Source: Herpomyces periplanetae (lineage: Eukaryota; Ascomycota; Laboulbeniomycetes; Herpomycetales; Herpomycetaceae). Taken from it: a stretch of DNA of 64,000 bases. The position numbers and the translations under genes were made by a program. Every line of letters starts with the position of its first letter. Position 1 is the stretch's first letter. Shown in pieces: positions 11,320-22,663 of the stretch. The notes below the pieces were generated by a model that worked only from the letters and a program-made list of their open reading frames with translations, made no database searches and was not told where the DNA came from. The stretch spans positions 62,001 through 126,000 of the forward strand of contig WMKJ01000023.1 of the NCBI GenBank assembly GCA_009733715.1. The letters are read 5' to 3'.

Positions 11320-13642
11320 GGTGATGATGAAACGTGATGAATTTTTAAGCTCGATAAACGAGTAAGGGGATGCGCTCGTAAAATCTTCAAGCTCAACCCT
11401 TGTATGTAGAGGGTTTATACACGTCAAAAAAGATGAGTATATTCACCACGCTGTGAAATGATTAACGTTTGATATACCACAATTCCCAGACCCTGAAAAG
11501 GGTGGTTCAATATAAAAATGTATAAATAAAAGAAAAATTTCCGTAGGTCAAAGTTAGTACATACGAGAAAAAAGGGTAAAACGTTTTGAGGAAACTAAAT
11601 TCCATATACAAATGCAAAGTTTATCAGACACGTTAAGCGACAAGAAGTTGAGGCGGCTTTCACCTTTGGTAAGAAATTCCTGAGTGTAGTTTAAGAAAGC
11701 GAATAACTTGTAATGTAAGCAAATTAATCAAGAAGCTTCAACTTAAAAGCTTAAAACATTTCTCGAGGCCAACACGCTCGATAAATTGAAGAATGTTTAA
11801 GCGTACGTGGAAATGAAAGAATTTTATACGGGAATTGACATTAACAAGAGAGTCCATCGTCATTCCAAAGAAGGTAAAAGAAATGAGTATCGTTGGAGGT
11901 CACATGACAGCTCATCATGTGGGAAAGTCAAGAAATTGGGTGCGCGATGTTGTGGCTAAATTTGTGAGGCTAGCTGAAGCAGGATGAAATAGAGAAGGTT
12001 TGACGCGTATATTTTTGGGAGGTGATAAAGAAGATATTTTTTTGTAAGAGAATAACATCATTATAAGAGAAAAATACCGTGAAGTATTGCCGTAATATTT
12101 ATAAGTTAACTATAAACTATCTCTTTCGCTTGGTTCATGTGCGAAAAATTTTGTCGACAAACCCGACCGTAGCCCCTCATAAAGTATGACCGCTTATGTA
12201 ACGGCTTGATGAGGCAAGTGCGGCGATTTTGTCAGGTGACTGGAGTGCGTTTGTGGCTGAATGATTTGATGAAAAGAGTCAGGATTGAGATTTTGATATA
12301 GATTGGGATAGAAACGAAGGATGAAGGAAAATGATACGCGACGCGATGTGGTAAAGCACAACACGATACAGCATCAAAACGTGAAAAGAAACTAAGAGAT
12401 GCGATTGATAAAAAGTAAAGGGGTAAAGTGATGAGTAGGGAGGGATGGCGATATAAAAGTGGTAAACAAGATACCAAATAGAGTGTTCGATAAGTTTAGC
12501 TGTGGTATTCAGTGGCAAACAGCGTATTAAATGCAGATTTTGATGTATGGACAAAAGTAAAAATTTATGAGTGGACGCGTATGCCAAAGTAATAGTTTGA
12601 GAGTGAAAATGAAGGATGGAATAGTCGTATTGAAACGGTCGGATAGTATTACGACAGAACGTGGATTAGTGATGGAAACAGTAAGTTGGCAAAGAATACG
12701 AGGAAAAGGATACCTGAAACTGAGGTTGAAATAAGCGTACACTTATGTAGGCCCTGGCACCAGCATACTCACTCATATCGATGCCCACGTCCATCTTCAA
12801 GTTCACATGTGTCAAACACTCTTGCACACGCAATAACGATTACTTCGTTCTTTCGGTATAAAGCAACCTCTCATTTTTACACTCGCTTAGCCCCCCGAAT
12901 TATACTCGGCTTATCACAGGATCCGTGGTTAAGAGCAGATTTTCCGAGATTTATCCGGGGACAAGCAAATGTTAAAGAATTGGACAAGTTTTCATGATAA
13001 CAATAGATTTGGCGGTCAAATTCAAACAAAATTTAATCTGATACGTGGGTGTTATACAATGAGCTGGCGTATCATCAATAACACATCTACTGACAGACTG
13101 ACGGTATGACATATTAAGTGTCACTCGTGGTGACTGTATAAGTATCAAAGATTAGTTATGGATATTTTGATGTGACCGTATATCACGGCTACATCAAAGT
13201 TGACGGGTAAAATGTGATTGTAATGTCGCAGTAGATATAGATACACACTCTCAAACGTATACTTGTGCATTAGGAAATTATTGATAAATTTTGACAACTT
13301 ACATACAGACACAGAAATAACGCAAAGCCAATCTTTAATAACAAGTTATTCTGGATGCGTATCCAATAATACGAATACACTTGTAATACATTTTAAGTCA
13401 AATGAATCAAAATGAGCAATTTTAATAAAGTCTGGAGCCAATAATACAGGGTCCTCTGAACTTAAGTAAAATCCCACAAATTCATAAACATCGCAGACGC
13501 ATAAAAGCATAACTGATCCACTGTATGTGTATTAATCCCATGGTCAATTGGACCGGATTAATGAAGATGTGACACAGTACTCATAAACTACACTTTTCCC
13601 ACGTTAAGTTAACGACTTGCAAAGTAAATGCACTTTAAACAT
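11320..13642. other. Largest gene-free stretch of the window
   Basis: About 2.3 kb between the SAP30 start and the UBC9 stop. A 48-codon Lys/Arg-rich ORF lies at 11813-11959 and a TTG-started frame at 12686-12997. Neither resembles a known family. I found no tRNA, transposase or tandem array. The SAP30 promoter must lie in its left end. Confidence 0.45.
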
Positions 13643-14538
13643 TTACGGCGCAGGATTCTCTTTGACAAGCTGACGAACACGCTTTTCATAAGCAGCTTGG
13701 TCCCGTTTGAATAAATTATACGCTTCTGACTGAGCGGGTGATTCGGGATTTGGTTCATTTAACAAGGCTTGAATTCCCAGTAAAATTTCCCTTATCGTGA
13801 TAGCCGGTTTCCATGATTCCTCTTCATTTAAAATTGACAAGCATACCGTTCCCGAAGGATAAACGTTCGGATGGAATAAAGGTGGAACAAATTTACCTAT
13901 AACAATATCACATTAAATTAGCCGGATAATTCTTAAGTATACATCCAGATACTCCAGTATGGTTTTGAGTTTACCAACATTTTGGAGGTTTTGTCGGGTA
14001 TTCTAAACATATTAATAGGATTAGCCAACCTGAAGTTGTTCTCAGCATCCAAGCAAATTAAACTTGCCCCGTAAACACATGCATATATTGATGACATTTT
14101 TACTTACCATCCGGAAAGCTTACTTCCAACTTGAAAAGGCCCCCTTCCCACGGTGTTTTTTCTTTACCCGGAACACCGCATTCCCAGCGTCGAATATCGA
14201 GAACACCGTTAGGTAAACGAACAGGTCTCGCGTAAAATCCAAATGGATGGTCACGACGCCATTGTTTTCTGAAACTCGATGTAGTTCGCATACACATAAG
14301 CAGCGTAACGTTCAATGGAAAAATTAGCCTGATACACTCACGTTATACAATGGAATATACGTGGAAATAAGCAAATTGGACCACTAATTCGTGCCCTTTT
14401 AACCAGTTTATTTCATTGTCGTGCTCAGTTTCACGCGACCATAGCGCAAACTTTGTCGTGATAAAAATGTTTAGGCTTGATTAATATATCAAACACATAC
14501 CGTTCCTCTTGAAGTCGACATGCGCAAAGCGATGACAT
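13643..14538 (-). CDS. UBC9: SUMO-conjugating enzyme E2 Ubc9
   Basis: Transfers SUMO from the E1 to substrate lysines, mainly in the nucleus. The spliced product is 158 residues, exactly the length of human UBC9. Exons are 14538-14501, 14268-14108, a 24-nt exon 14002-13979, and 13896-13643. The N terminus reads [38 protein letters not shown] and [16 protein letters not shown] follow, the latter holding the HPN tripeptide and catalytic Cys near residue 93. The 24-nt exon supplies the EYPTKPPK segment that every UBC9 has. Its donor is GTTGGT rather than the usual GTAAGT, and the next exon completes the Cys codon. Intron 1 (232 bp) is long for this window. Every join is fixed by family conservation. 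Confidence 0.97.
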
Positions 14539-15534
14539 GGTCAGAGTCAATTTACCCTTTCTCTATTACTCGGTAATATAACCTGTAAACAAGTAATTAA
14601 TTCGATTCCTCAAGCGCGTTCATGCCCACACCTATACGCACGAATAAATTATACTTATGATGTATTATCCAAACAGTAAGTTAAATCACCTTGTCAATAT
14701 CGTCTGGCAACTAAACTGTTCCACCCTTGCCTAACCAAACGACCGAGCTATCCACATCAAACTAAGCTAAACCTATACAACACATCATATTCGTAAGCTA
14801 TTAACTTCATATTATAAATTGAAAAATCCCGTAAATTCCCTCCTGTTGCTTACTTTCTCCTTGACAATAAGTCTTCGTAACCCAATTTCCCTTGTCAGCC
14901 ATCTATCCCAATTCAACACCAACTTTCCCACCTTCACCCCCGGAAAACCTTTTTTCCATTTTCACTCAGCCACATTTTTTCAGCCCTACGGAGATCCACT
15001 TTTAAATATGGACCGTTCCCACTTAATGTGAATGATTTTTCGGTGTGAATTTATGCACGGAACAAGCTTCTCGATTGCCAAGAATTGCCGTGACTTAGTC
15101 ATATATTTATGGATGAAGCGGATTTGGTACAAAATTTTACGCAAACGAGACAATTTGGAAGGTAATACACATGCCAATTTTGTAGAAATAATTTTCATTG
15201 TTTGATTTGATTTACAGTAAAAGGCATATTTTTGGAGTTAATGAGAAAGCTAATGTTATACAAACCGTGTTGTTCATGAAATGTTTAAATTTTGTTACCA
15301 TGGGGTTTTGAATTGTAGTAAACGGTTGTTTCTAACAACGAAAATTCATATTACCTATTAATTTAGCGGTAATTACAGCTTCATACTCTATTATTTTAAA
15401 GCTCATACGGGGCCTATTGTTTAGGTATTCTCACTTTACTCGGCCGGTGAAAACACTTGCTTTTTAAGCCTATATTAATCAATCGTCGTAGATTAGTAAA
15501 AATATTCTCGACTTTTTAAATGGATTTCAAAACT
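14539..15534. other. UBC9-ARG1 gap
   Basis: Promoter of UBC9 followed by the region downstream of ARG1. A 70-codon basic minus-strand ORF at 14986-15198 (starts MKIISTKLACVLPSKL) is unrecognised and may be chance. No RNA gene seen. Confidence 0.5.
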
Positions 15535-17224
15535 TTATTCATACCTTATAGCTTGAATGTTAATAAATCCAGTCGTGTCCTCCGGGCTAAAATCATCCAG
15601 TTTATCCATTGACGCTTCATCTTGCGAGTATAATGCATGACTCTCACTCTTTCTTCCTTTAATGAAAACATTACCTCGGTAGCATTGAAGGTTAACTGTA
15701 CCGTTAACGCATCTTTGACTATATACAAGCGAATTCTCGATAAAGTCCCGCTCAGGTGAAAAGTACATTCCATTATATATCAATGTACTCCATACGTGAG
15801 TAACAAATTGATCTCGAAGTGAGCGCACTTGACCGTCCATCGTAAGACCTTCCAAATCCATGTGAGCCAAACGTAAAATTGTCATAGCGGGTGAATCGTA
15901 ACACCCACGAGATTTAAGACCGATAAACCGGTTCTCCACAATGTCGATTCTTCCGATACCATGCTTTTTACCCAACTGATTCAATTGGTGAAATAAATCA
16001 ACGGAATCGGTGAACTGTCCATCAGATGTGATAACCTTGACGGGAATCCCCTCTTTAAATTTAATTTGGACATCATCCGGCTTAACAGAAACTTTCAATG
16101 GATCATCCGTCATAATCCACATATCATCCGGAGGAGGAATTGTCGGGTCTTCCAAAATTCCGGCTTCATAGCTACAGTGAGCCATGTTTTCGTCCATACT
16201 CCAAGGCTTGCCTTTTGTAGCGGTAACTGGAATGCCCTTTTTAGATGCGTAATCGAGTAGATCACTACGACCTTGGAATATCTTGAAGAAGTTTGGATCC
16301 CTCCACGGGGCAATAACTTTTATTGAAGGTTGTAAGGCGTAGAAAGCCAACTCAAAGCGAACTTGATCGTTTCCTTTGCCCGTACAACCATGACTTACAT
16401 ACTGACAATTTTCACGCTGAGCGACAGCTATTTGTGCTCTAGCAATAACTGGTCGAGCCAGGCTAGTGCCGAGTAAATAACGCCCTTCGTAGATTGCATT
16501 ACACTGAATAGCTCGGAAGCAAAGATCTTCAATAAATTCCCGTCGTAGGTCTAGCAATTGCAATACACACATACGTTAAAGCTGTGTGCACAAGTTTACA
16601 TGAAAAATAAATTGTTATGGTAACGTATGCTAAGCATACCTTGGATAATCATTTTTTTAGCGCCAATCCGCAATGCCTTTTCCTTCACTGCTTCCCAATT
16701 TTCATTTTGTCCGACATTCGCTAAAAATCCGATAACTTCATACCCCTCATCTATAATTGAGTTTGGCCCGTTTAAATGTTTAATTTATTAGACCTGGCTC
16801 CCCCAAATAAATGATCGACATTACCGACAAGCCATCGCAAAATGCACGATGTATCTAGCCTGTAATTGTTTAGTGTTAAACCCATTCAGACGAAATTGGG
16901 TTAATAAATTACAAATTATCCATTATAATTGTACAATTGATCTTACCCTCCTATAAAATCCGAGTACTTGTTAGACTGCAAATTTTGTGCGTGATCAAGG
17001 TAAATGTAATTTTGCCATTATAAAAACTCCTTACCGGAATACGCTAAACACACTTTCTTTGCTTCTCCCATAATTCGTTCAACTTTTCCCTGATCTTCAA
17101 TTTGGACAAATTTTGGATTTTCAAAAATTGTTTTTCGCTGTTCAACCGTGTTCCTAAACTTCTCCACATCGCAGAGTCCACAATTCACACACTGACATGT
17201 CTGACTCTGGTAATCATGTGACAT
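15535..17224 (-). CDS. ARG1: Argininosuccinate synthase
   Basis: Condenses citrulline and aspartate to argininosuccinate using ATP, the penultimate step of arginine synthesis. The main exon (16550-15535) carries RCYEGRYLLGTSLARP-type sequence, HGCTGKGNDQVRFE and the C-terminal YNGMYFSPE block. The N-terminal half lies in small exons: 17224-17035, 16950-16947 (four bases), 16859-16825 and 16750-16640. Joined, they give VCLAYSGGLDTSCILRWLVD, which contains the SGGLDTS ATP-binding motif. Phases agree throughout. From the ATG at 17071 (MGEAKKVCLAYSG) the protein is 400 residues, near the family norm. The same frame extends upstream to an ATG at 17224, adding 51 residues with a CQCVNCGLC cluster that normal enzymes lack. 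Which start is used is unresolved. Confidence 0.94.
16947..16950 (-). other. ARG1: Four-nucleotide microexon of ARG1
   Basis: The bases GAGG on the minus strand are flanked by an acceptor (TTTTATAG, with TCTAAC upstream) and a donor (GTAAGA). They are needed to write two adjacent glycines: the preceding exon ends TCC G and the next begins G CTA GAT, so the result is Ser-Gly-Gly-Leu-Asp. Without them the frame breaks inside an invariant motif. The exon is inferred, not observed in RNA. Confidence 0.8.
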
Positions 17225-17465
17225 ATCACGAGATTTGGCTTTGGACTTATGCGCTCTAAAACGATTCGAAATGATCTAAATAGGAAATTTATAAAACTTT
17301 TGGTTATTATTTTTCGACCTTTTGATTGGGTTAGCTGGTGATTATTTTTGGGATCGGTTGCATGTTTAACAATAGCCAAAAGTTACAGGTTTCATTCAAG
17401 GTATCGTATGAGGAATGGTAAAACTTGTTTAATTGATATTCTCATATTCAGCTAGAAAATATTCA

Positions 17466-19339
17466 CTATGTAGAGTTAACACTCTTTTGAACTTCCGACA
17501 TTGATTTTCTTAATTCTGGGGCGACAGCCTTTCGGCTGGCATCAACATTGTTCTGACACCAAAATCGAATCTCGAAGAAATCATTAGCGCATGTTTTAAC
17601 ATTTTTATTTTCCTTGTCTTTATCTTGACCAGGTAATAAACGTTTATCGAGTTTCAGGAAATCATCGGCCAATGTCTCAAAAACACCAATAGTATCTTTA
17701 CCCAAGTGAGAGTAACTAACGAGTAAAAGTTCTCGGCGACGTATACATTTAGATGGATTCTCCGAAATGACATGACTTGCGGTCAACGGCAAGTTATCCT
17801 GATCATCAAAATCTCGATAAGATGTCATAATGGCTAATAAATCAAGATGTTTACTCTGAGACGTATCTGCGAGTATCCTAAGAAATATATTCAGAGAATT
17901 TTCCGTCATACTAGACTGATTTTTTAACCCTACGCGCAAATTTTGATGAAATATTTCGTTCATCGATATTGGAATACTGGCAATGCCAATAGTGCCTTGC
18001 TGAACTTGCCAGCATTTGTAATCGCGAGATAGGAGTTGGCGAAGCGATAAACCTGATACGGATTGTATGGCGGTCTGAATATTTGCAAACCAATTCTTCT
18101 TCTTATAGTCGCAAAGCCTGGTGCTGAAAAATACATTCAAATTGGCCAGAACCATGTCAGAATCTTCACTAAGTCCATAATCTTGCTTTCGAGCAGGATC
18201 CTGAAAATTATTCCATAGTTTAATACGTTTTTTCAAAATGTTTGCGATTTTTAAGTCTAACTCAGTTGTCTTTGATAATGACTTAAGGTTTCCAGTATCA
18301 GATACAATAGAAGCAAGCGTAAATTTTGCAAGCAGAGCTTCAATTCCAACATCATAAAAGAATGCGACATCGTACTGCGCACATTTGGAAGTTGATGAAC
18401 TATTTTTCAATGCATCTGTAATCTCTGAAGTATATCGGCTTGACCATAGACGTTGACTTATAGACCAGTCGATAACAAGACTTGTGCAGCTGCCACATAC
18501 TTTGATAATATCAGGAGAGAAAATTGTAATTGTTTGCGAGCCAACATTAACAGATCCAATTTGAGAAACTAGAGAAGGAGTAACGAAATTTTCATCTACG
18601 TGATGATCTATACATCCTACAACGGATTTGGCTAGAACAGAGCAGAGTGTCGGTGGGGGTTTGTTTTGGTCGAGAAGGATGACCTTAATAAATGACGTAG
18701 CATATTTTAATTTTGTAATTGAACTTGGTGAGGTTGACGCTGATTTTGGTTCGGACAAATCGGACAGAAACTGTACGTGATCCAACGTAATTAAATCGTC
18801 TAGAGTGAGCCCGAGACAGTTAAGGACGAGAACGAATTCAGGTCGCAAAGAAAGTGCTTTACTAGAAATTTGCAATACTGGAATAAAAACAGGAAAATTT
18901 AGCTTATTTGGTGTTAAACAATCCACATTTTCAGGAAGGTTTAAAGATTTAAGATGTTGATAGTATGAGTAGTTTGATAACAGTTTGGTAGGAGAATTTA
19001 TTTTTGAGAGTGAGAGTGAAGCATTTGTAAAGAATCGCGAGAGGACATAACTGAGAACAAATGACGAGATGAGAGTGTCCAAATCTATAAAATATTGGGC
19101 GTATGAAAGTAAGTAATTGAGACAAGTTTTAGGCATGGTAAATCCAAGTACAACTTACCACAAGATTCGTTACCGATTAGAAAAAAAAAATTCGCACAAG
19201 TAGTTGAAGGGGATGTGCTATTGGCCAATTGAGAAGAAATGGTTTGATGCAAATTAGACAGTAAAGATTTTGAGGTAGATAGAAACTGTTGAAATATTTG
19301 AAGCGATGGAGTATCAGAGGCAGTAGATTGAGACATCAT
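17466..19339 (-). CDS. PPX1: Exopolyphosphatase/prune-type DHH phosphoesterase
   Basis: A DHH-DHHA2 phosphoesterase. Yeast Ppx1 releases phosphate from polyphosphate chains. Exon 1 is 19339-19159 and exon 2 is 19084-17466, with donor GTAAGT and acceptor TTATAG. The join makes GNESCDLDTLISSFVLSY, the metal-binding motif with paired aspartates. Further motifs are CIDHHVDENF (the DHH signature, near residue 235), CGSCTSLVIDW and IVSDTGNL. The C-terminal half fits a DHHA2-like substrate domain but is divergent. Predicted length is 599 residues, against about 397 in yeast, mainly from Ser/Lys-rich inserts. It could act on short polyphosphates or nucleotides like animal prune, and the sequence alone does not decide. 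The first of two tandem ATGs was taken. Confidence 0.85.
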
Positions 19340-20354
19340 TTAGATGCTAAAAAAGCATAATTACGGTCAGGAGAAGGGATGTGTAATGTTTTTAGTAGTG
19401 TATTTACAAAATATATAATACTTTAAAAATTTTTACTTGCAGTAAAAATTCCCAACAACAAATTGTGAAAACAAGCCAAAATTTTATGAAACTAATTGTG
19501 TAACAAACTGGCCAACATCGTGAAAATTTCGTCAAATCTTCCCTTAAACGATTGTCGTTTTCAGCACAAATTCAGACATGCACGTGATATAGACAACCCG
19601 TCACGTGCCATGAGCGGCAAGACGATGGGTTAAGGGACGAGGGAAGGATATTTGGAAGTTCAACGACGATGAGAGGTTGAATTAGTTGTACATTGATTAA
19701 TGGGGTTTAAGGGTATCAGAAATATTTAATGACTATTGTGATACCCATATAAAAGTTACAATGTGAAATATTTTACTTAATTTGGTATGTATAAGGATAT
19801 TTGTGATAATGGTATATGCAGATCTAACAATTACATATTAGATCAACGAAGCCAACTAAAATATGGAGATTATTTTGGTGGAAATTATAATATTTTTGAT
19901 AATTAACAGGCAAATGAGTTCATGAACGGTATTATCAATGGTTACACCATTACATTTAAGTAAAAAGTATAGAAGAATTCTACAGTATAATATTACACTG
20001 AACCTCACATTTCCCGAATAAATTTTAATGTACAATTTCCTACCACAAAAGCCCTCAATCAAGACATTTTTCAAATTTTTACACAAATGTTAATTAAATT
20101 TATGAACATCAAAATATCCTAATACCACATGTATACGAATCTCCAACACTTCATACACTCCATTCCACATTCTCTAAAAAGTCACACCCATTCGAGTCAT
20201 TACACATTGAGCAGTCATGTGATGTGGAACACGCAGGTCACATGATATGTAGACTGAGAGAGGCTGATAAGTTCGCGTTTGGTGGGACGTAGGATGGGTT
20301 ATTTTGACTTCAATGTTAAGAATGATTTGTTTGGAGAGCTAACGTTTGGGAGAG
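19340..20354. other. Divergent promoter region PPX1 / mS26
   Basis: About 1 kb shared by two genes transcribed away from each other. It is AT-rich from 19380 to 19520 and from 19700 to 20120. Between 19579 and 19613 there are two CACGTG-like sites, and another GTCACATGA lies near 20236. No coding sequence recognised. Confidence 0.5.
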
Positions 20355-21389
20355 ATGATAAGTGTGTGGAAGTTGAAGAATATGATGATAATAAGAACAG
20401 GAGGATGGAGGGGTGGGGTTAGATACATTGGAAAAATCAGAGGAATTGAGTATTCAAAAATTGGGAACGGTCGATTGTTCTCACAATTTCCAACGCGAGC
20501 ATCAAATTCAAAGAATACGGAAACGATTGACTTTGATTCAATATCACCGGAGTCACCGCGATATATAGAAGTACCATTACCGCCCCAATATTACGGACCT
20601 CAACCGACGAAACAGGAAGCGCGTTTACGACGTACACGTCATAAAGTAAAAGGTACACTACCAGTACCACGAAATGTATTTCGAGGAGAAGATCGTTCGA
20701 GATGGATATCACCGTTAATGCTGGCGTTGCGGACACGTGAACCGGATTCAAAGTTAGTTGAGAAAGTCAATTCAAATCAAGATGCACATGATAACGTTGC
20801 AGCGCGTAAGCAACATTTAGCACAAATGCGCAGACAAAATTTACGGGAAGGTTTACTGGAACTTTATGTACGGCAGAGAATTAAGGCGCGAAAGCAAAAA
20901 CGCTCGCGTATACGTGGACAACGCCGTCGGGAAGCTCTTCTTTATGCACCAGAACGAGCCGATGAAAAGTATACACGACCCAGCGAGCCTTCCAACGTTA
21001 AGGAATTCCTGAAAAAACAAGTGCTTAGATCATGGAAGTATAATGAAAGTTTACTTAAAAAAGCGCGTGAACGGTATCGTATACATGAACTTAAGCGTAT
21101 AGCGAGAGCGTATGAGTTGGTGAAAATTTTATACATTAATGCACTCAATTCCATGGTGACGGAAGAACAAGTTAGAGCTACGATAGACCGGGTATTTGGC
21201 ACTGATGAGAATCCAAATATGTGGGATGAATGGAATTTATCATCTCCAGATAGCGCGTTAAATCTCCTCAAGCGATACAATCGCAATCCAGCTTTATTCA
21301 TTGGACGCCAATCAACGGATAATCCACTTGGATCATCCAGCGAACGTATCAGAGAAATTGCTGATGCACTATCATATGGGAAATTATAG
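20355..21389 (+). CDS. PET123: Mitochondrial small-subunit ribosomal protein mS26 (Pet123)
   Basis: A 344-residue intronless gene. The N terminus is basic and acid-poor, as in a matrix presequence. Next come PRYIEVPLPPQYY and a short PRNVF block. A long, highly charged helical region follows (residues about 150-260, rich in Arg, Lys, Glu and Gln). The stretch YNESLLKKARERYRIHELKR, then VTEEQVRATIDRVFG, parallels yeast Pet123 (YNRSLLNFQAHKKKL, then VTESQLLKKIDKVF). That protein is mS26, a component of the fungal mitochondrial 37S subunit. The family call rests on this conserved C-terminal core. The first in-frame ATG was used because the upstream codons would require a TTG start. Confidence 0.75.
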   Translation: MISVWKLKNMMIIRTGGWRGGVRYIGKIRGIEYSKIGNGRLFSQFPTRASNSKNTETIDFDSISPESPRYIEVPLPPQYYGPQPTKQEARLRRTRHKVKGTLPVPRNVFRGEDRSRWISPLMLALRTREPDSKLVEKVNSNQDAHDNVAARKQHLAQMRRQNLREGLLELYVRQRIKARKQKRSRIRGQRRREALLYAPERADEKYTRPSEPSNVKEFLKKQVLRSWKYNESLLKKARERYRIHELKRIARAYELVKILYINALNSMVTEEQVRATIDRVFGTDENPNMWDEWNLSSPDSALNLLKRYNRNPALFIGRQSTDNPLGSSSERIREIADALSYGKL

Positions 21390-21809
21390 CAGGAATAGCC
21401 TGTATAATTCAGAACGTTAAACTGTTTAACTTAACTACGTGCAATACATCAATTACCAACTATAACTCAATCTTTAATCTTCCCGCCTTAAACCCACATT
21501 CTACGGGCCGTAGGGGCGATACTCCCGACCCGCAAAAATATTTTTCCGAAACGACTCGCAGCGGATCATTTATGTGCCGGGGCAGTGTAGAAGGGTGAGT
21601 ACAAAAGCGCGTGGTGCAAGGATTTTTCAGACCGTGAAGAGATTTTGTGCATTGTTAAAAATATTTGGACGAAATTTTTTGAAATCTGAAGGGGGAGTTT
21701 TTTTGTGGGAGGTTAAATTTATTTGTTAAGTGATTGGTTACCAATTATAGGGTTTATAAATTTGAAGGTTTGATTCATTGCAATAAAAGTGTGCGCACAG
21801 AAGCTTGTA
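21390..21809. other. mS26-orphan intergenic region
   Basis: Contains a GC-rich patch (near 21500-21580) with clustered CCCC/GGGG, then AT-rich sequence. It is probably the promoter of the next gene. No further feature. Confidence 0.5.
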
Positions 21810-22205
21810 ATGAAGATATCGAGAATTGGAATGTGTCGAGTACCCGGCATATTTAGTTTGAGTAAACGGGTAAAATGGAAAGATTTTTCAAAATATAATA
21901 TACTGAGTCATGAGGCTCGTAACTATAGTTGGCAAGGTGAAGATTCACAATATCAGCAGTGTATGAATTGTATGTTTTGGATTGGGATGCCTATATTCAC
22001 AGGTTCGCTAGCGATCAAAACCATTGGTTTAAAACATGAAATTGAAGATACATCGCGTCGTACTCAAGCCCGTATCCATGAACTTCGGGAGACTATTGAA
22101 CGCCTCCAAAGAGGGGAAAAAGTGGACGTTACATGTGTGCTCGGGACGGGAGATGTGTTTGCTGAGAAAGAGTGGCTGCAAGGTAAACTAAACAAGACGG
22201 TGTGA
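21810..22205 (+). CDS. Orphan small protein, probable mitochondrial membrane protein
   Basis: A 131-residue protein I do not recognise. The start is the ATG at 21810. The N terminus (MKISRIGMCRVPGIFSLSKR) is basic, without acidic residues, and could be a targeting sequence. One hydrophobic segment near residues 55-72 (CMFWIGMPIFTGSLAI) is followed by a charged stretch (ETIERLQRGE) predicted to form a short coiled coil. A cysteine pair (CMNC) sits just before the membrane segment. The layout of presequence, one span and coiled coil is common among small inner-membrane assembly factors, but no function can be assigned. It lies downstream of mS26 on the same strand and converges with MBP1. Confidence 0.45.
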   Translation: MKISRIGMCRVPGIFSLSKRVKWKDFSKYNILSHEARNYSWQGEDSQYQQCMNCMFWIGMPIFTGSLAIKTIGLKHEIEDTSRRTQARIHELRETIERLQRGEKVDVTCVLGTGDVFAEKEWLQGKLNKTV

Positions 22206-22663
22206 GATGAATCAATCTTTTGATACCCAAAGCACAGGAAAAAAAAGTTTAAGATGATGATTTAACATTGATTTACACATTACAGTTATCGAAGATATTA
22301 AAAGGCGAAGTCTATGATGGAAGCAATGGAATATCAAAAGGGTGATGGATGATAGCCCTAAAGATTTGTGTGCCAGGAGAAACGGCTAAAATGATGTTAA
22401 CTATAATGCCGGTGGGTAATTTAGGTAAAGAAGCCGCACGAAGTCCACGACTTAGGAAAATTGAACAAAAAGCGTTTAAATGTGATTTGGGATTGGAGTC
22501 AAGGTGACGGGCTTCGCTGGTCGGCAATTGGAACATGTGCACCCACGATGAAGACTAATCGGTGTGACGGAAGGACTACCAATTGCGAGCGAAACAAAAT
22601 GAGAATTAACGCGTCAAAAGGCAAGAGTTTTTATGCCGGGAGCAAGACAACAGTGGAAGCCGG
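22206..22663. other. Tail-to-tail gap orphan / MBP1
   Basis: 3' flanks of two convergent genes. Short frames on both strands show no protein-like character. Nothing supported. Confidence 0.6.
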
